A stretch of 11,236 nt of DNA from Betaproteobacteria bacterium (GCA_018969885.1 JAGWXN010000087.1:1-11236); one strand, 5' to 3'; positions 1-6,131 are shown, numbered from the stretch's first letter. The notes: generated from the sequence alone by a model not told the origin. Program-made: numbers and translations.

Positions 1-488
1 GGTCGCCACGGATCTCGCGCAGCCCCGCCGCCCGCATGCGGCGAATAAATTCAGTCAGGTCTTCGACGACCAGTTTCGGGTCGCCGCCACCGCGTAGCAC
101 CAGGTCGCCCTCGAGCACACCCTCCGACAGTCGGCCTCTCAGATGCGCAGTTGTGACCCAGCGGTACTCAGGTCCCAGAACGTTCAGCGCGACATAGGTG
201 CTCAGCAGCTTGATGGTTGAGGCGGGGTTCAACGCCCGCGCGGCGTTCCATTCAAGGAGCGGCGCCCCGCCCGTCACGGGCACGGCAACCAGCCCGACCT
301 GCGCGGGCGATGCGCCCGTCGCGGCAATCCAGTGTGAAACCGGTGGGGCAGGCTCGGCCCACCCACGCGTGGCCACCGCCCCCAGAGCGAGCACGACCGC
401 CAGCGCGACCAGCGACCGCAGGCCAACCCGCCACGCCCTTCGACCCACCCATTCAACGATGTTCACGAAACCTCTGATCCGCTTCATC
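1..488 (-). CDS. dacB: D-alanyl-D-alanine carboxypeptidase/endopeptidase, PBP4 (DacB) type, N-terminal part
   Basis: Low-molecular-mass penicillin-binding protein of the S13 peptidase family, a periplasmic enzyme that removes terminal D-Ala or cuts peptide cross-links in peptidoglycan. About 162 codons are present and the frame leaves the window at base 1, so the C-terminal two thirds, with the SxN and KTG motifs, are not visible. Residues 1-25 are basic, 26-40 form a hydrophobic segment (LVALAVVLALGAVA) and a signal-peptidase site is likely after GWA near residue 44. The catalytic SxxK motif is STIK at 90-93, followed by the family-typical stretch LGPEYRW and then GDLVLRGGGDPKL. The ATG at 488 is chosen; a GTG seven codons inside (466) has an AGAGG just upstream and is a fair alternative. 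It diverges from the ZapB-like gene across a gap of about 130 bases. Confidence 0.9.
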
Positions 489-582
489 AATCGCCGCACC
501 GACGACCGGCGGTCGCGATGGTAACCGAAGCCAATCTTAGGCCGGGATGGCGACTTGCGCCCCGCTTGCCGGACCCGTCAAC

Positions 583-611
583 TTGACCCCCCCTTTCGGT
601 CTGCCTAACAT
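583..611 (+). promoter_or_regulatory. Sigma-70-type promoter of the zapB-like gene
   Basis: TTGACC at 583-588 and TAACAT at 606-611 are separated by 17 bases, which fits a vegetative promoter well. The expected start point, six to eight bases after the -10 hexamer, falls at 617-619, on the ATG at 618. The -35 lies in an 11-bp palindrome (GTCAA-C-TTGAC, 577-587), so a TTGAC also faces dacB, but I see no matching -10 on that strand. Confidence 0.65.
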
Positions 612-617
612 CCGGGC

Positions 618-827
618 ATGGAACAAGACGTACAACTTCTTGGTGACCAGATCGATCGTCTGCTCGCCAACATGCGCCGACTGGCTGATGAAAACGCCCG
701 CCTGAAGGCAGCGCTCTCTGACAGCCAGGCCCTCAACGCCGATCTTCGAGAGCGGATGGCAGATGCCCGCGCCCGGGTGGAGTTCGCGCTCTCCCGCTTG
801 CCGGCCGACCTGGCCGACCCCTCCTGA
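618..827 (+). CDS. ZapB-like short coiled-coil protein (TIGR02449-type)
   Basis: A 69-residue, highly charged protein that is almost entirely a predicted coiled coil: residues 5-60 show leucines and other hydrophobics at heptad spacing, with the signature RLADENARLKAAL at about 21-33. It resembles the small TIGR02449/ZapB-like proteins usually found just before zapA in beta- and gammaproteobacteria. By that context it is likely a cytoplasmic partner or accessory of the division ring; the role is inferred, not shown. No Shine-Dalgarno sequence precedes the ATG, and the promoter places the transcript start on or next to it, so it may be translated from a leaderless mRNA. The next gene, zapA, starts 56 bases downstream, so the two are probably cotranscribed. 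Confidence 0.8.
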   Translation: MEQDVQLLGDQIDRLLANMRRLADENARLKAALSDSQALNADLRERMADARARVEFALSRLPADLADPS

Positions 828-836
828 TCACCCTGT

Positions 837-855
837 AACGGGTCACTGCCCCGTT
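837..855 (+). other. Short inverted repeat between zapB-like gene and zapA
   Basis: AACGGG (837-842) and CCCGTT (850-855) can form a 6-bp hairpin with a 7-base loop, 28 bases before the zapA start. No T-run follows, so it is not an intrinsic terminator. It could influence zapA translation or mRNA processing, or be chance. Confidence 0.3.
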
Positions 856-883
856 CGAACCCCTTACCGTCACCGAGCCCCAG

Positions 884-1186
884 ATGGAACAGATCGACGT
901 CAGGATCCTGGATCGCGAGTACCGGCTATCGGTCACCCCCGAGGACAAAGACCGGCTGGTCCGGGCGGCGCAGATGGTCGACAGCAAAATGCGCGCAATC
1001 CGCGACTCAGGCCGGGTCACCAGCACCGATCGAATCGCGGTGCTCGCGGCGCTGCAGTTCGCCCATCAAATCCTTGGTAACGGCAACGACACCCAGGCGC
1101 AAGCGGCCGCCGAGGTCAGCCGCCGTCTGCGCAAAATCAACGATACCCTCGAGACCGAGCTTCGGCAGCAGGAAAATCTTTTCTGA
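884..1186 (+). CDS. zapA: Cell division protein ZapA
   Basis: A 100-residue FtsZ-associated protein that bundles FtsZ filaments and stabilises the cytokinetic ring in the cytoplasm. The N-terminal globular part starts MEQIDVRILDREYRL and continues with the family pattern PEDKDRLVRAAQMVDSKM (about 19-36), then the helix TDRIAVLAALQFAHQIL (48-64). The C-terminal region (about 70-98) is a coiled coil used for dimer and tetramer formation. Length is normal for the family. The Shine-Dalgarno match upstream of the ATG is poor; translation may depend on the preceding ZapB-like gene. The stop lies about 40 bases before the 6S RNA start, the arrangement known from many proteobacteria (zapA-ssrS). Confidence 0.95.
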   Translation: MEQIDVRILDREYRLSVTPEDKDRLVRAAQMVDSKMRAIRDSGRVTSTDRIAVLAALQFAHQILGNGNDTQAQAAAEVSRRLRKINDTLETELRQQENLF

Positions 1187-1212
1187 TGCCAGGGCAGCCT
1201 GCCTGGGCGCGA

Positions 1213-1218
1213 TACAAT
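1213..1218 (+). promoter_or_regulatory. -10 element of the 6S RNA gene
   Basis: TACAAT at 1213-1218 lies seven bases before the predicted 5' end of 6S RNA near 1225. No convincing -35 hexamer is visible at the right distance (CAGGGC at 1190-1195), so an activator or an unusual spacing may be involved. Confidence 0.55.
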
Positions 1219-1224
1219 TGAAGT

Positions 1225-1400
1225 ACCCTGCGGTGTTCGATTAGGCCATACATTCCTTGAACCAATAATGTGACTCAGGCCACGGCGATTCGCGTACCGC
1301 TGTTGTGATCGTCCCTCGTCGGATGAACCTGATGCGGTGCCTGCTGTGGCCGACCTGAACTTCACGGTTCAGGATGCTGGTCTGCCGGCACAGGCGGGGC
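1225..1400 (+). ncRNA. ssrS: 6S RNA
   Basis: 6S RNA is a small RNA that mimics an open promoter and sequesters sigma-70 RNA polymerase in stationary phase. The evidence is position (directly after zapA, before the downstream gene), length of about 176 nt, and structure. The terminal stem pairs CCCTGC (1226-1231) with GCGGGG near 1394-1399 (one U-G pair) and GTG with CAC beyond a small internal loop. A 3'-side hairpin, CCTGAAC (1354-1360) with GTTCAGG (1367-1373), corresponds to the CCUUGAAC/GUUCAAGG hairpin of E. coli 6S RNA. The 5' motif CCCTGCGGTGTTCG matches the start typical of betaproteobacterial 6S RNAs. No long open frame covers it. Exact ends are estimates, and a covariance-model search was not run. 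Confidence 0.87.
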
Positions 1401-1467
1401 CCAAATTCCCAGTCTCATGTGGGCGTCAACGGCAACGTGCCCTTGACCCGAGCCTGAAGTCAGTTCC

Positions 1468-1941
1468 ATGAATGCGCCCCGGCAATATTGGCTGATGAAG
1501 TCCGAGCCCGACGAGTGCTCAATCGATGACGCACTCGCCGCGCCAAACCGCACCGTGGCCTGGGTAGGCGTTCGCAACTACCAGGCGCGCAATTTCATGC
1601 GCGACGCCATGCGAATCGGCGACGGTGTGTTGTTTTATCACTCGGGCTGCGCAGAGCCCGGTGTGGCGGGTCTTGCCGAGGTGGCCTCTGCGCCCTATCC
1701 GGATCCCACGCAATTCGACCAACGATCGGCCTACTTTGATCCGGCAAGCAAGCCCGCCGCGCCGCGCTGGATACTGGTCGAAGTGAAAGCAATTGAGCGC
1801 GTTCCGCTCGTATCGCTTGCGCAGATGCGCGCCGAGTCAGCGCTCGCCGAGATGCAGGTACTTCGACGTGGCAACCGGCTATCAATTACGCCGGTCACAC
1901 CGGATCAGTGGCGGGCGATGCTGCAGCTCACTTCACGCTAA
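1468..1941 (+). CDS. EVE domain-containing protein
   Basis: A 157-residue single-domain protein of the EVE family (PUA-like fold, as in human THYN1), thought to bind modified bases in nucleic acids; the bacterial ligand and role are not settled. Family signatures are [15 protein letters not shown] (7-21), [12 protein letters not shown] (35-46), GDGVLFYHS (51-59) and the late W-x-L-VEVK stretch (near 100). Length matches stand-alone EVE proteins. Residue 33, within the loop before GVRNYQARN, is Val where I would expect Asp, Glu or another polar residue. It follows 6S RNA by about 68 bases, with no terminator seen between them. Its last 14 bases overlap the end of ispH on the other strand. Confidence 0.92.
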   Translation: MNAPRQYWLMKSEPDECSIDDALAAPNRTVAWVGVRNYQARNFMRDAMRIGDGVLFYHSGCAEPGVAGLAEVASAPYPDPTQFDQRSAYFDPASKPAAPRWILVEVKAIERVPLVSLAQMRAESALAEMQVLRRGNRLSITPVTPDQWRAMLQLTSR

Positions 1942-2854
1942 GCCCGCGCGGCAGCGGAAAGGTTACCTTCTCTTCCACGCCAGGCAGCGTGCTGACGCGC
2001 GCCGCCCCCAGTTCACGCAGTCGCGCCACCACCTCAGTGACAAGGACTTCGGGTGCCGACGCGCCCGCGGTCACGCCAATGCGATGCCGATCCGCCACCC
2101 AGGAGGGGTCGAGCTGCGCGGCCGAGCCAATCAGCCGGGCTTCGCAGCCCATTTTCTCGGCCACCTCACGCAGGCGGTTGCTGTTGGAACTACTTTGCGA
2201 ACCAATGACCAGCACCAGGTCGCACTGCGGCGCCATGAATTTGACTGCGTCCTGACGGTTCTGAGTGGCGTAGCAGATATCTTGCTTCTTAGGCTCCGCG
2301 ATCAGCGGAAAACGCCGCCTGAGCGCATCAATCACCGCCTCGCAGTCGTCCACCGACAACGTTGTCTGCGTGACGTAGGCAAGCCGCGAAGGATCACTGA
2401 CCCGAAGCTCATCGACATCGGCCACGGTTTCCACCAGATGGATACCGTCATCGATCTGCCCCATCGTACCTTCCACCTCGGGATGCCCGGCGTGTCCAAT
2501 CATCACAATCTCACGCCCGTCCTGCCGCATTTTCGAGACTTCGACGTGCACCTTGGTGACCAGCGGACAGGTTGCATCGAACACCTGCAGCCCGCGCCCC
2601 TCGGCCTTCACGCGCACCGCACGCGACACGCCATGCGCGGAAAAAATCAGCACGGCGCCATCGGGCACATCATCGACCGAGTCGACAAATACAGCGCCTT
2701 TGCCGCGCAGCTCGCCCACCACATGATCGTTGTGAACGATTTCGTGCCGGACATAGACCGGTCCGCCAAAATTCTGCAGCGCGCGTTCAACGATTTCGAT
2801 TGCGCGGTCGACGCCCGCGCAGAAACCCCGAGGCTGAGCCAGAACGACATCCAT
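1928..2854 (-). CDS. ispH: 4-hydroxy-3-methylbut-2-enyl diphosphate reductase
   Basis: IspH (LytB) is a cytoplasmic iron-sulfur enzyme that reduces HMBPP to isopentenyl and dimethylallyl diphosphate, the last step of the MEP isoprenoid pathway. The 308-residue product has the three cluster cysteines C12 (GFCAGV), C96 (DATCPLV) and C194 ([10 protein letters not shown]). Substrate-binding residues are H41, H74, H124 and E126 (in [10 protein letters not shown]), plus the [10 protein letters not shown] loop. The ATG at 2854 is chosen because TAAGGAG lies seven bases upstream and residue 1 aligns with known IspH starts; an upstream ATG at 2914 in the same frame lies inside fkpB and is rejected. 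It is the second gene after fkpB (10-base gap). Its 3' end overlaps the convergent EVE gene. Confidence 0.97.
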   Translation of the reverse strand: MDVVLAQPRGFCAGVDRAIEIVERALQNFGGPVYVRHEIVHNDHVVGELRGKGAVFVDSVDDVPDGAVLIFSAHGVSRAVRVKAEGRGLQVFDATCPLVTKVHVEVSKMRQDGREIVMIGHAGHPEVEGTMGQIDDGIHLVETVADVDELRVSDPSRLAYVTQTTLSVDDCEAVIDALRRRFPLIAEPKKQDICYATQNRQDAVKFMAPQCDLVLVIGSQSSSNSNRLREVAEKMGCEARLIGSAAQLDPSWVADRHRIGVTAGASAPEVLVTEVVARLRELGAARVSTLPGVEEKVTFPLPRGLSVK

Positions 2855-2860
2855 CAGAGA

Positions 2861-2867
2861 CTCCTTA
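2861..2867 (-). promoter_or_regulatory. ispH ribosome binding site containing the fkpB stop codon
   Basis: On the minus strand the bases read TAAGGAG: the TAA ends fkpB and the same bases form the ispH Shine-Dalgarno sequence, seven bases before its ATG. Ribosomes finishing fkpB stop on the ispH binding site, which favours coupled translation. This also decides the ispH start. Confidence 0.8.
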
Positions 2868-3377
2868 CAGCACGCCCAGGATCTCGACCTCGAAGTCGAT
2901 CGCCTGGCCGGCAAGCGGATGATTGAAATCGAACAACACCGACTGATCGTTGATTTCCTTCACGACGCCGGCATACCGCCCGCCACCGGGGGCAGGTAGC
3001 TCCACCAGATCGCCCGGCTCATAGGTGGTGCCTGCGGTGGTGTGGGCATCGAACACTGAGCGCGACAGGCGCTGCAGCAGTTCCGGATTACGAGGACCAA
3101 ACGCCTCACCCGGCGCCAAAGCGAAGCGGCGATGCTCGCCTTCGCGCAAATCCATCAGGCATCGCTCAAGGGGCTCAGCCAATTGGCCGATCCCGATCTG
3201 GAGCGTGGCGGGCTTTCCACCGAAAGTACTGATGATGTCAGCGCCGCGTTCGGCAAGCGTCAGCCGATAGTGCAGCGTGAGGTGCGAATTCGCTCCTACC
3301 CTCGTGCCCTCGTTCACCGAAGCGGCGGGGTCTGCGGAGTTCATGGGCACGGTGTCTGGCATTGAAGAAGCGTTCAT
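2865..3377 (-). CDS. fkpB: FKBP-type peptidyl-prolyl cis-trans isomerase, FkpB/SlpA type
   Basis: A SlyD/SlpA-like FKBP, a cytoplasmic prolyl isomerase with chaperone activity. The C-terminal signature DFNHPLAGQ (150-158) followed by FEVEILGV is typical. The first FKBP half starts around [11 protein letters not shown] (31-41), and the inserted flap domain lies at roughly 85-145 ([21 protein letters not shown]). No histidine-rich tail is present, unlike SlyD. The 170-residue frame is longer than E. coli SlpA (149 aa) because of about 27 poorly structured N-terminal residues. In-frame ATGs at 3362 and 3344 are possible true starts, and none of the three has a good Shine-Dalgarno sequence. A TAGAAT (3389-3384, minus) lies six bases before the first ATG. 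It is followed by ispH, a linkage also known from the E. coli ileS-lspA-fkpB-ispH operon, and diverges from radC. Confidence 0.92.
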   Translation of the reverse strand: MNASSMPDTVPMNSADPAASVNEGTRVGANSHLTLHYRLTLAERGADIISTFGGKPATLQIGIGQLAEPLERCLMDLREGEHRRFALAPGEAFGPRNPELLQRLSRSVFDAHTTAGTTYEPGDLVELPAPGGGRYAGVVKEINDQSVLFDFNHPLAGQAIDFEVEILGVL

Positions 3378-3400
3378 CAGCCCATTCTAAAGGAACACCC

Positions 3401-4180
3401 GTGCCAGCCGAGACCCCGCAAACCACCCGGTCCCCTACCGCTGCAAGATCAATCGGGCCACTTGCCACCCGGCTGCTGCGCGACGGAGCACACACGCTTG
3501 CTGATACCGAGCTGGTCGCGCTACTCCTGGGCGACGACCCCGCGCGGCCGCGCGGGCGAGGTGGCGGGTCCGCTGCCCACGCGGCACTGCGGCGGCTCAC
3601 GGCGTCGCACGGCTCGCTACGGGAGCTCGCCCACCTGCAGGAGACCCAGGGCACCCGGGCATGCCTTGCCTCCCAGCCTGGAGCGGGCGGCTGCGAAGTG
3701 CGCGAAACCACGCCAGAATTCAGTCAGAGCAGGCACTGCAGCGCCATTCTTCAGGCCGCCCTGGAGTTCAGTCGCCGATGTCTGGGCGAAGCGCTACAGG
3801 CTCGCTCGTCCATCCATTCGCCGGCTGAACTCCGCGCTTTCCTCAAACTCTGGCTGCGTGAACGCCCTCGGGAATGCTTTGTGGTGCTATTTCTGGATAG
3901 CCAGAACCGGCTGATTTGCGCCGAAGAAATGTTCCAGGGAACCGTCGCCCAAACCACGGTCTACCCCCGAGAAATCGCCCGTCGGGCCATTGAAACCCAC
4001 GCCTGCGCGCTGATCGTCGCCCACAACCATCCATCCGGAACACCCACCCCCAGCGCCGCCGACCAGCAACTCACCCGGGCACTGCGTCATGCCCTCGATC
4101 TGCTCGATCTGCCCATTCTCGATCATGTCATCGTGGCCGATCACCAGTGCTTCTCCTTTGCGGAAGCCGGGCTCCTGTAG
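3401..4180 (+). CDS. radC: RadC family JAMM/MPN+ protein with an atypical HhH region
   Basis: RadC-family protein (UPF0758), 259 residues; the family has a JAB1/MPN-like metalloprotease fold, and its cellular role remains unclear despite the old DNA-repair name. The C-terminal MPN domain (about 135-259) is intact, with AEEMFQGT (174-181) and the metal-binding motif H208-x-H210-x10-D221 in VAHNHPSGTPTPSAAD. The N-terminal part is unusual: RLLRDGAHTLADTELVALLLG is typical, but the next segment is RPRGRGGG-rich. Only a PGAGG remnant of the helix-hairpin-helix signature is seen (about 93-97), followed by roughly 14 extra residues before AILQAALEFSRR. The GTG at 3401 is chosen because AAAGGA precedes it by about seven bases; a TTG at 3362 in frame is the alternative and would overlap fkpB. 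Only 23 bases separate it from the divergent fkpB start. Confidence 0.88.
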   Translation: MPAETPQTTRSPTAARSIGPLATRLLRDGAHTLADTELVALLLGDDPARPRGRGGGSAAHAALRRLTASHGSLRELAHLQETQGTRACLASQPGAGGCEVRETTPEFSQSRHCSAILQAALEFSRRCLGEALQARSSIHSPAELRAFLKLWLRERPRECFVVLFLDSQNRLICAEEMFQGTVAQTTVYPREIARRAIETHACALIVAHNHPSGTPTPSAADQQLTRALRHALDLLDLPILDHVIVADHQCFSFAEAGLL

Positions 4181-4196
4181 CAGGTTGCGGGTCAAT

Positions 4197-4226
4197 TTGC
4201 GGCCCGACGCCTTTCGCGATTACAAT
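4197..4226 (+). promoter_or_regulatory. Promoter of rpmB-rpmG
   Basis: TTGCGG (4197-4202) and TACAAT (4221-4226) are separated by 18 bases, 17 bases after the radC stop. A start near 4233 would leave a leader of about 40 bases before rpmB. Confidence 0.6.
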
Positions 4227-4273
4227 CATCGGTTTCGCATTTTCCCTACCCACCCCATACCCAGGAGCCTTCC

Positions 4274-4510
4274 ATGGCCCGAGTCTGCCAGGTCACCGGC
4301 AAAGCGCCGATGGTCGGAAACAACGTTTCTCACGCCAACAACAAAACCAAGCGCCGGTTTCTGCCCAACCTTCAAAACCGTCGGTTCTGGCTCGAGGGCG
4401 AAAACCGCTGGATCCGGCTTCGCCTGACCAACGCCGCGCTTCGTCTCATCGACAAGAAAGGGCTTGATGTGGTGGTGTCCGAAATGCGTGCTCGCGGCGA
4501 AGCCGTCTAA
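4274..4510 (+). CDS. rpmB: 50S ribosomal protein L28
   Basis: A 78-residue protein of the large ribosomal subunit. It begins [34 protein letters not shown], the standard bL28 N-terminus, and ends in the [16 protein letters not shown] helix. Only one cysteine (C5) is present, so this is the zinc-free form rather than the four-cysteine form controlled by Zur in some bacteria. AGGAG lies about seven bases before the ATG. It forms a two-gene operon with rpmG, 72 bases downstream, the order found across proteobacteria. Confidence 0.98.
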   Translation: MARVCQVTGKAPMVGNNVSHANNKTKRRFLPNLQNRRFWLEGENRWIRLRLTNAALRLIDKKGLDVVVSEMRARGEAV

Positions 4511-4582
4511 CCGCAACGCCGACAGGACATCCCGGAACCCCACGGTTTCGCTCATTGCCCCCTTTAGCAGGACATTTCGATC

Positions 4583-4738
4583 ATGCGCGAAAAAATCAAA
4601 CTGGAATCCACCGCCGGCACCGGTCACTTCTACACGACCACTAAAAACAAGCGGACGATGCCCGAAAAAATGGAAATCAAGAAGTTTGATCCGGTCGCCC
4701 GCAAGCACGTGGCCTACAAAGAAACCAAGATCAAGTAA
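4583..4738 (+). CDS. rpmG: 50S ribosomal protein L33
   Basis: A 51-residue large-subunit ribosomal protein. It starts [19 protein letters not shown] and continues [22 protein letters not shown] to the KETKIK end. It contains no cysteine, so it is the zinc-independent form. It lacks the MAKG-type N-terminal extension of E. coli L33; the reading frame upstream of the ATG is closed by a TAG at 4565 and has no other start, so the short N-terminus is real, as in Pseudomonas. AGGA at 4569-4572 is the likely ribosome binding site, about ten bases upstream. An intrinsic terminator follows the stop. Confidence 0.97.
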   Translation: MREKIKLESTAGTGHFYTTTKNKRTMPEKMEIKKFDPVARKHVAYKETKIK

Positions 4739-4748
4739 TGCGCGGTCT

Positions 4749-4780
4749 GAGTCGGGTTTCTGAACCCGGCTCCTTTATTG
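4749..4780 (+). terminator. Intrinsic terminator after rpmBG
   Basis: GAGTCGGGTT (4749-4758) pairs with AACCCGGCTC (4763-4772) over ten base pairs, including one G-U pair, around a TCTG loop. It is followed by CTTTATT. It begins ten bases after the rpmG stop. The reverse strand has no T-run after the stem, so it should not serve the minus-strand desA transcript, whose stop lies about 140 bases away; I see nothing supportable in that gap. Confidence 0.85.
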
Positions 4781-4919
4781 CGGCACGCAAAGACAGCGCG
4801 CAAAGCGGCCGAATGGCTTGAGCAACGCTCACCATTCGTTCCCGACACTGCGGAAACTACTTCCCTCGCTGAATCCGCCGCCCAGAACGAGCGGCATATT
4901 CTTGTTCTATCCGTGTCCC

Positions 4920-6119
4920 TTACGCGGCCGCATAGGAACGGATACGAACCGACATTGAGCGGAGCGCGGGAATATCGCTCGATTCAGCCCGCTGGCACCA
5001 CTGCTGAAGCATCACCACCAGCTGGTCGCGGGAGCGGTTGGAGCGCTCCCAGATCACGCCGAGTTCGCGGCGCATTTCCACCAGCACGCTCAGACGCTCG
5101 CTCGCCGCCAGCACTTCGGGCAGCGCAGCACGCTGGTCGCCGCTCCAGCGAACCGCGTCAAGCGGAAGCCAGTGCCGGGCAGCACTCAGCAGCTGGCCTT
5201 CAGGCCGACGCAACTGCGACAGGCGTGCGGCCTCTTCAGCACAGGCCTTGCGCAGAGAGCGCGCGAACTGCTGCATGACATCGTAGCGGTGCGCGATCAG
5301 CGCCTGCACCGCGTCAAGGTCGATGCTGGTGCGCGCATGAGTGAGCTTGGGCGTGGGCGCGATCTTCTTCACCCGCGCAAGACCGACCATGGACAGCAAC
5401 CGGATATAGAGCCAGCCGATGTCGAACTCGTACCATTTGTTGGACAGCCTGGCTGACGTGGGGAATGCGTGGTGGTTGTTATGCAGTTCTTCGCCGCCGA
5501 TCAGGATGCCCCAGGGCACGATGTTGGTGCTGGCATCGGGGCATTCGAAATTGCGATAGCCCTGCGCATGCCCGAGGCCGTTGATGACACCCGCAGCAAA
5601 AACCGGAATCCAGAGCATTTGCACGCCAAACACCGACACGCCGATCACGCCGAACAGGGCGACGTTTATGGCGAGCATCGAAAGAATGCCGCCAATCGGG
5701 AACCGCATGTAGAGGTTGCGTTCAATCCAGTCGTCGGGGGTGCCGTGACCGTATTTCTCCAAGGTCTCGCGGTTGGCGGCTTCCGCCCGATAGAGCTCAG
5801 CCCCCTCTAACAGCACCTTGCGCAGACCAAAACGGACCGGGCTATGAGGATCTTCCGCGCCCTCGCACTTCGCATGGTGCTTGCGATGAATGGAGGCCCA
5901 TTCGCGCGTGAGCATTCCGGTGGTGAGCCATAGCCAGAAGCGGAAAAAATGCGACACCACCGGGTGCAAATCAAGCGCACGATGGGCCTGACAGCGATGC
6001 AGGTAAATGGTGACGCCCGCAATGGTGATGTGGGTGAAGAGCAGCGTGACACCCACCACCTGCCAGCCGCTCAAGTCGAGTAGGCCAGCGTTCAGAAACT
6101 GCAATACGGAATCGATCAA
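4920..6119 (-). CDS. desA: DesA-type fatty-acid desaturase with C-terminal alpha-bundle tail
   Basis: A 399-residue membrane di-iron desaturase, similar to Pseudomonas DesA, which introduces a delta-9 double bond into acyl chains of membrane phospholipids under aerobic conditions. The three histidine boxes are HRCQAH (41-46), HRKHH (78-82) and HNNHH (213-217), with an extra H184 in GLGHAQGYRNF. Membrane segments lie at about 20-40, 55-70, 140-163 and 165-183. From about residue 262 a soluble helical tail follows, of the kind called the DesA/ISL3 alpha-bundle tail, ending WCQRAESSDIPALRSM and about 11 more residues. The start is TTG at 6119, chosen because GGAGGG lies six bases upstream (6126-6131) and no ATG fits. 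It lies 143 bases downstream of the methyltransferase gene, with a palindrome in the gap that could be an operator. Confidence 0.92.
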   Translation of the reverse strand: MIDSVLQFLNAGLLDLSGWQVVGVTLLFTHITIAGVTIYLHRCQAHRALDLHPVVSHFFRFWLWLTTGMLTREWASIHRKHHAKCEGAEDPHSPVRFGLRKVLLEGAELYRAEAANRETLEKYGHGTPDDWIERNLYMRFPIGGILSMLAINVALFGVIGVSVFGVQMLWIPVFAAGVINGLGHAQGYRNFECPDASTNIVPWGILIGGEELHNNHHAFPTSARLSNKWYEFDIGWLYIRLLSMVGLARVKKIAPTPKLTHARTSIDLDAVQALIAHRYDVMQQFARSLRKACAEEAARLSQLRRPEGQLLSAARHWLPLDAVRWSGDQRAALPEVLAASERLSVLVEMRRELGVIWERSNRSRDQLVVMLQQWCQRAESSDIPALRSMSVRIRSYAAA

Positions 6120-6125
6120 AACAAA

Positions 6126-6131
6126 CCCTCC
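6126..6131 (-). promoter_or_regulatory. Strong ribosome binding site for the TTG start of desA
   Basis: The minus strand reads GGAGGG with a 6-base spacer to the TTG at 6119. It is the best Shine-Dalgarno match in the window and the main support for the TTG start. Confidence 0.75.

Noticed and set aside
198..524. Plus-strand frames over the dacB start
   Set aside because: The minus-strand frame carries a signal peptide and the STIK motif of PBP4; the plus-strand readings are Ala/Arg/Pro/Thr-rich shadows.
2855..2914. Upstream ATG that would extend IspH by 20 residues
   Set aside because: The extra residues lie inside fkpB and lack family similarity, while the ATG at 2854 has an excellent ribosome binding site and aligns with known IspH starts.
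1793..2926. A 377-codon open frame on the plus strand spanning ispH
   Set aside because: It is antisense to a clear ispH gene with all cluster cysteines. In high-GC DNA the opposite strand of a real gene is often open; the translation is rich in His, Arg and Pro and resembles no known domain.
3362..3400. TTG start extending RadC by 13 residues
   Set aside because: It has no ribosome binding site and would overlap fkpB, whereas the GTG at 3401 follows AAAGGA at proper spacing.
4778..5278. A plus-strand frame after the rpmBG terminator
   Set aside because: It starts at the terminator and then lies antisense to the desA tail; composition is low complexity and no domain is visible.
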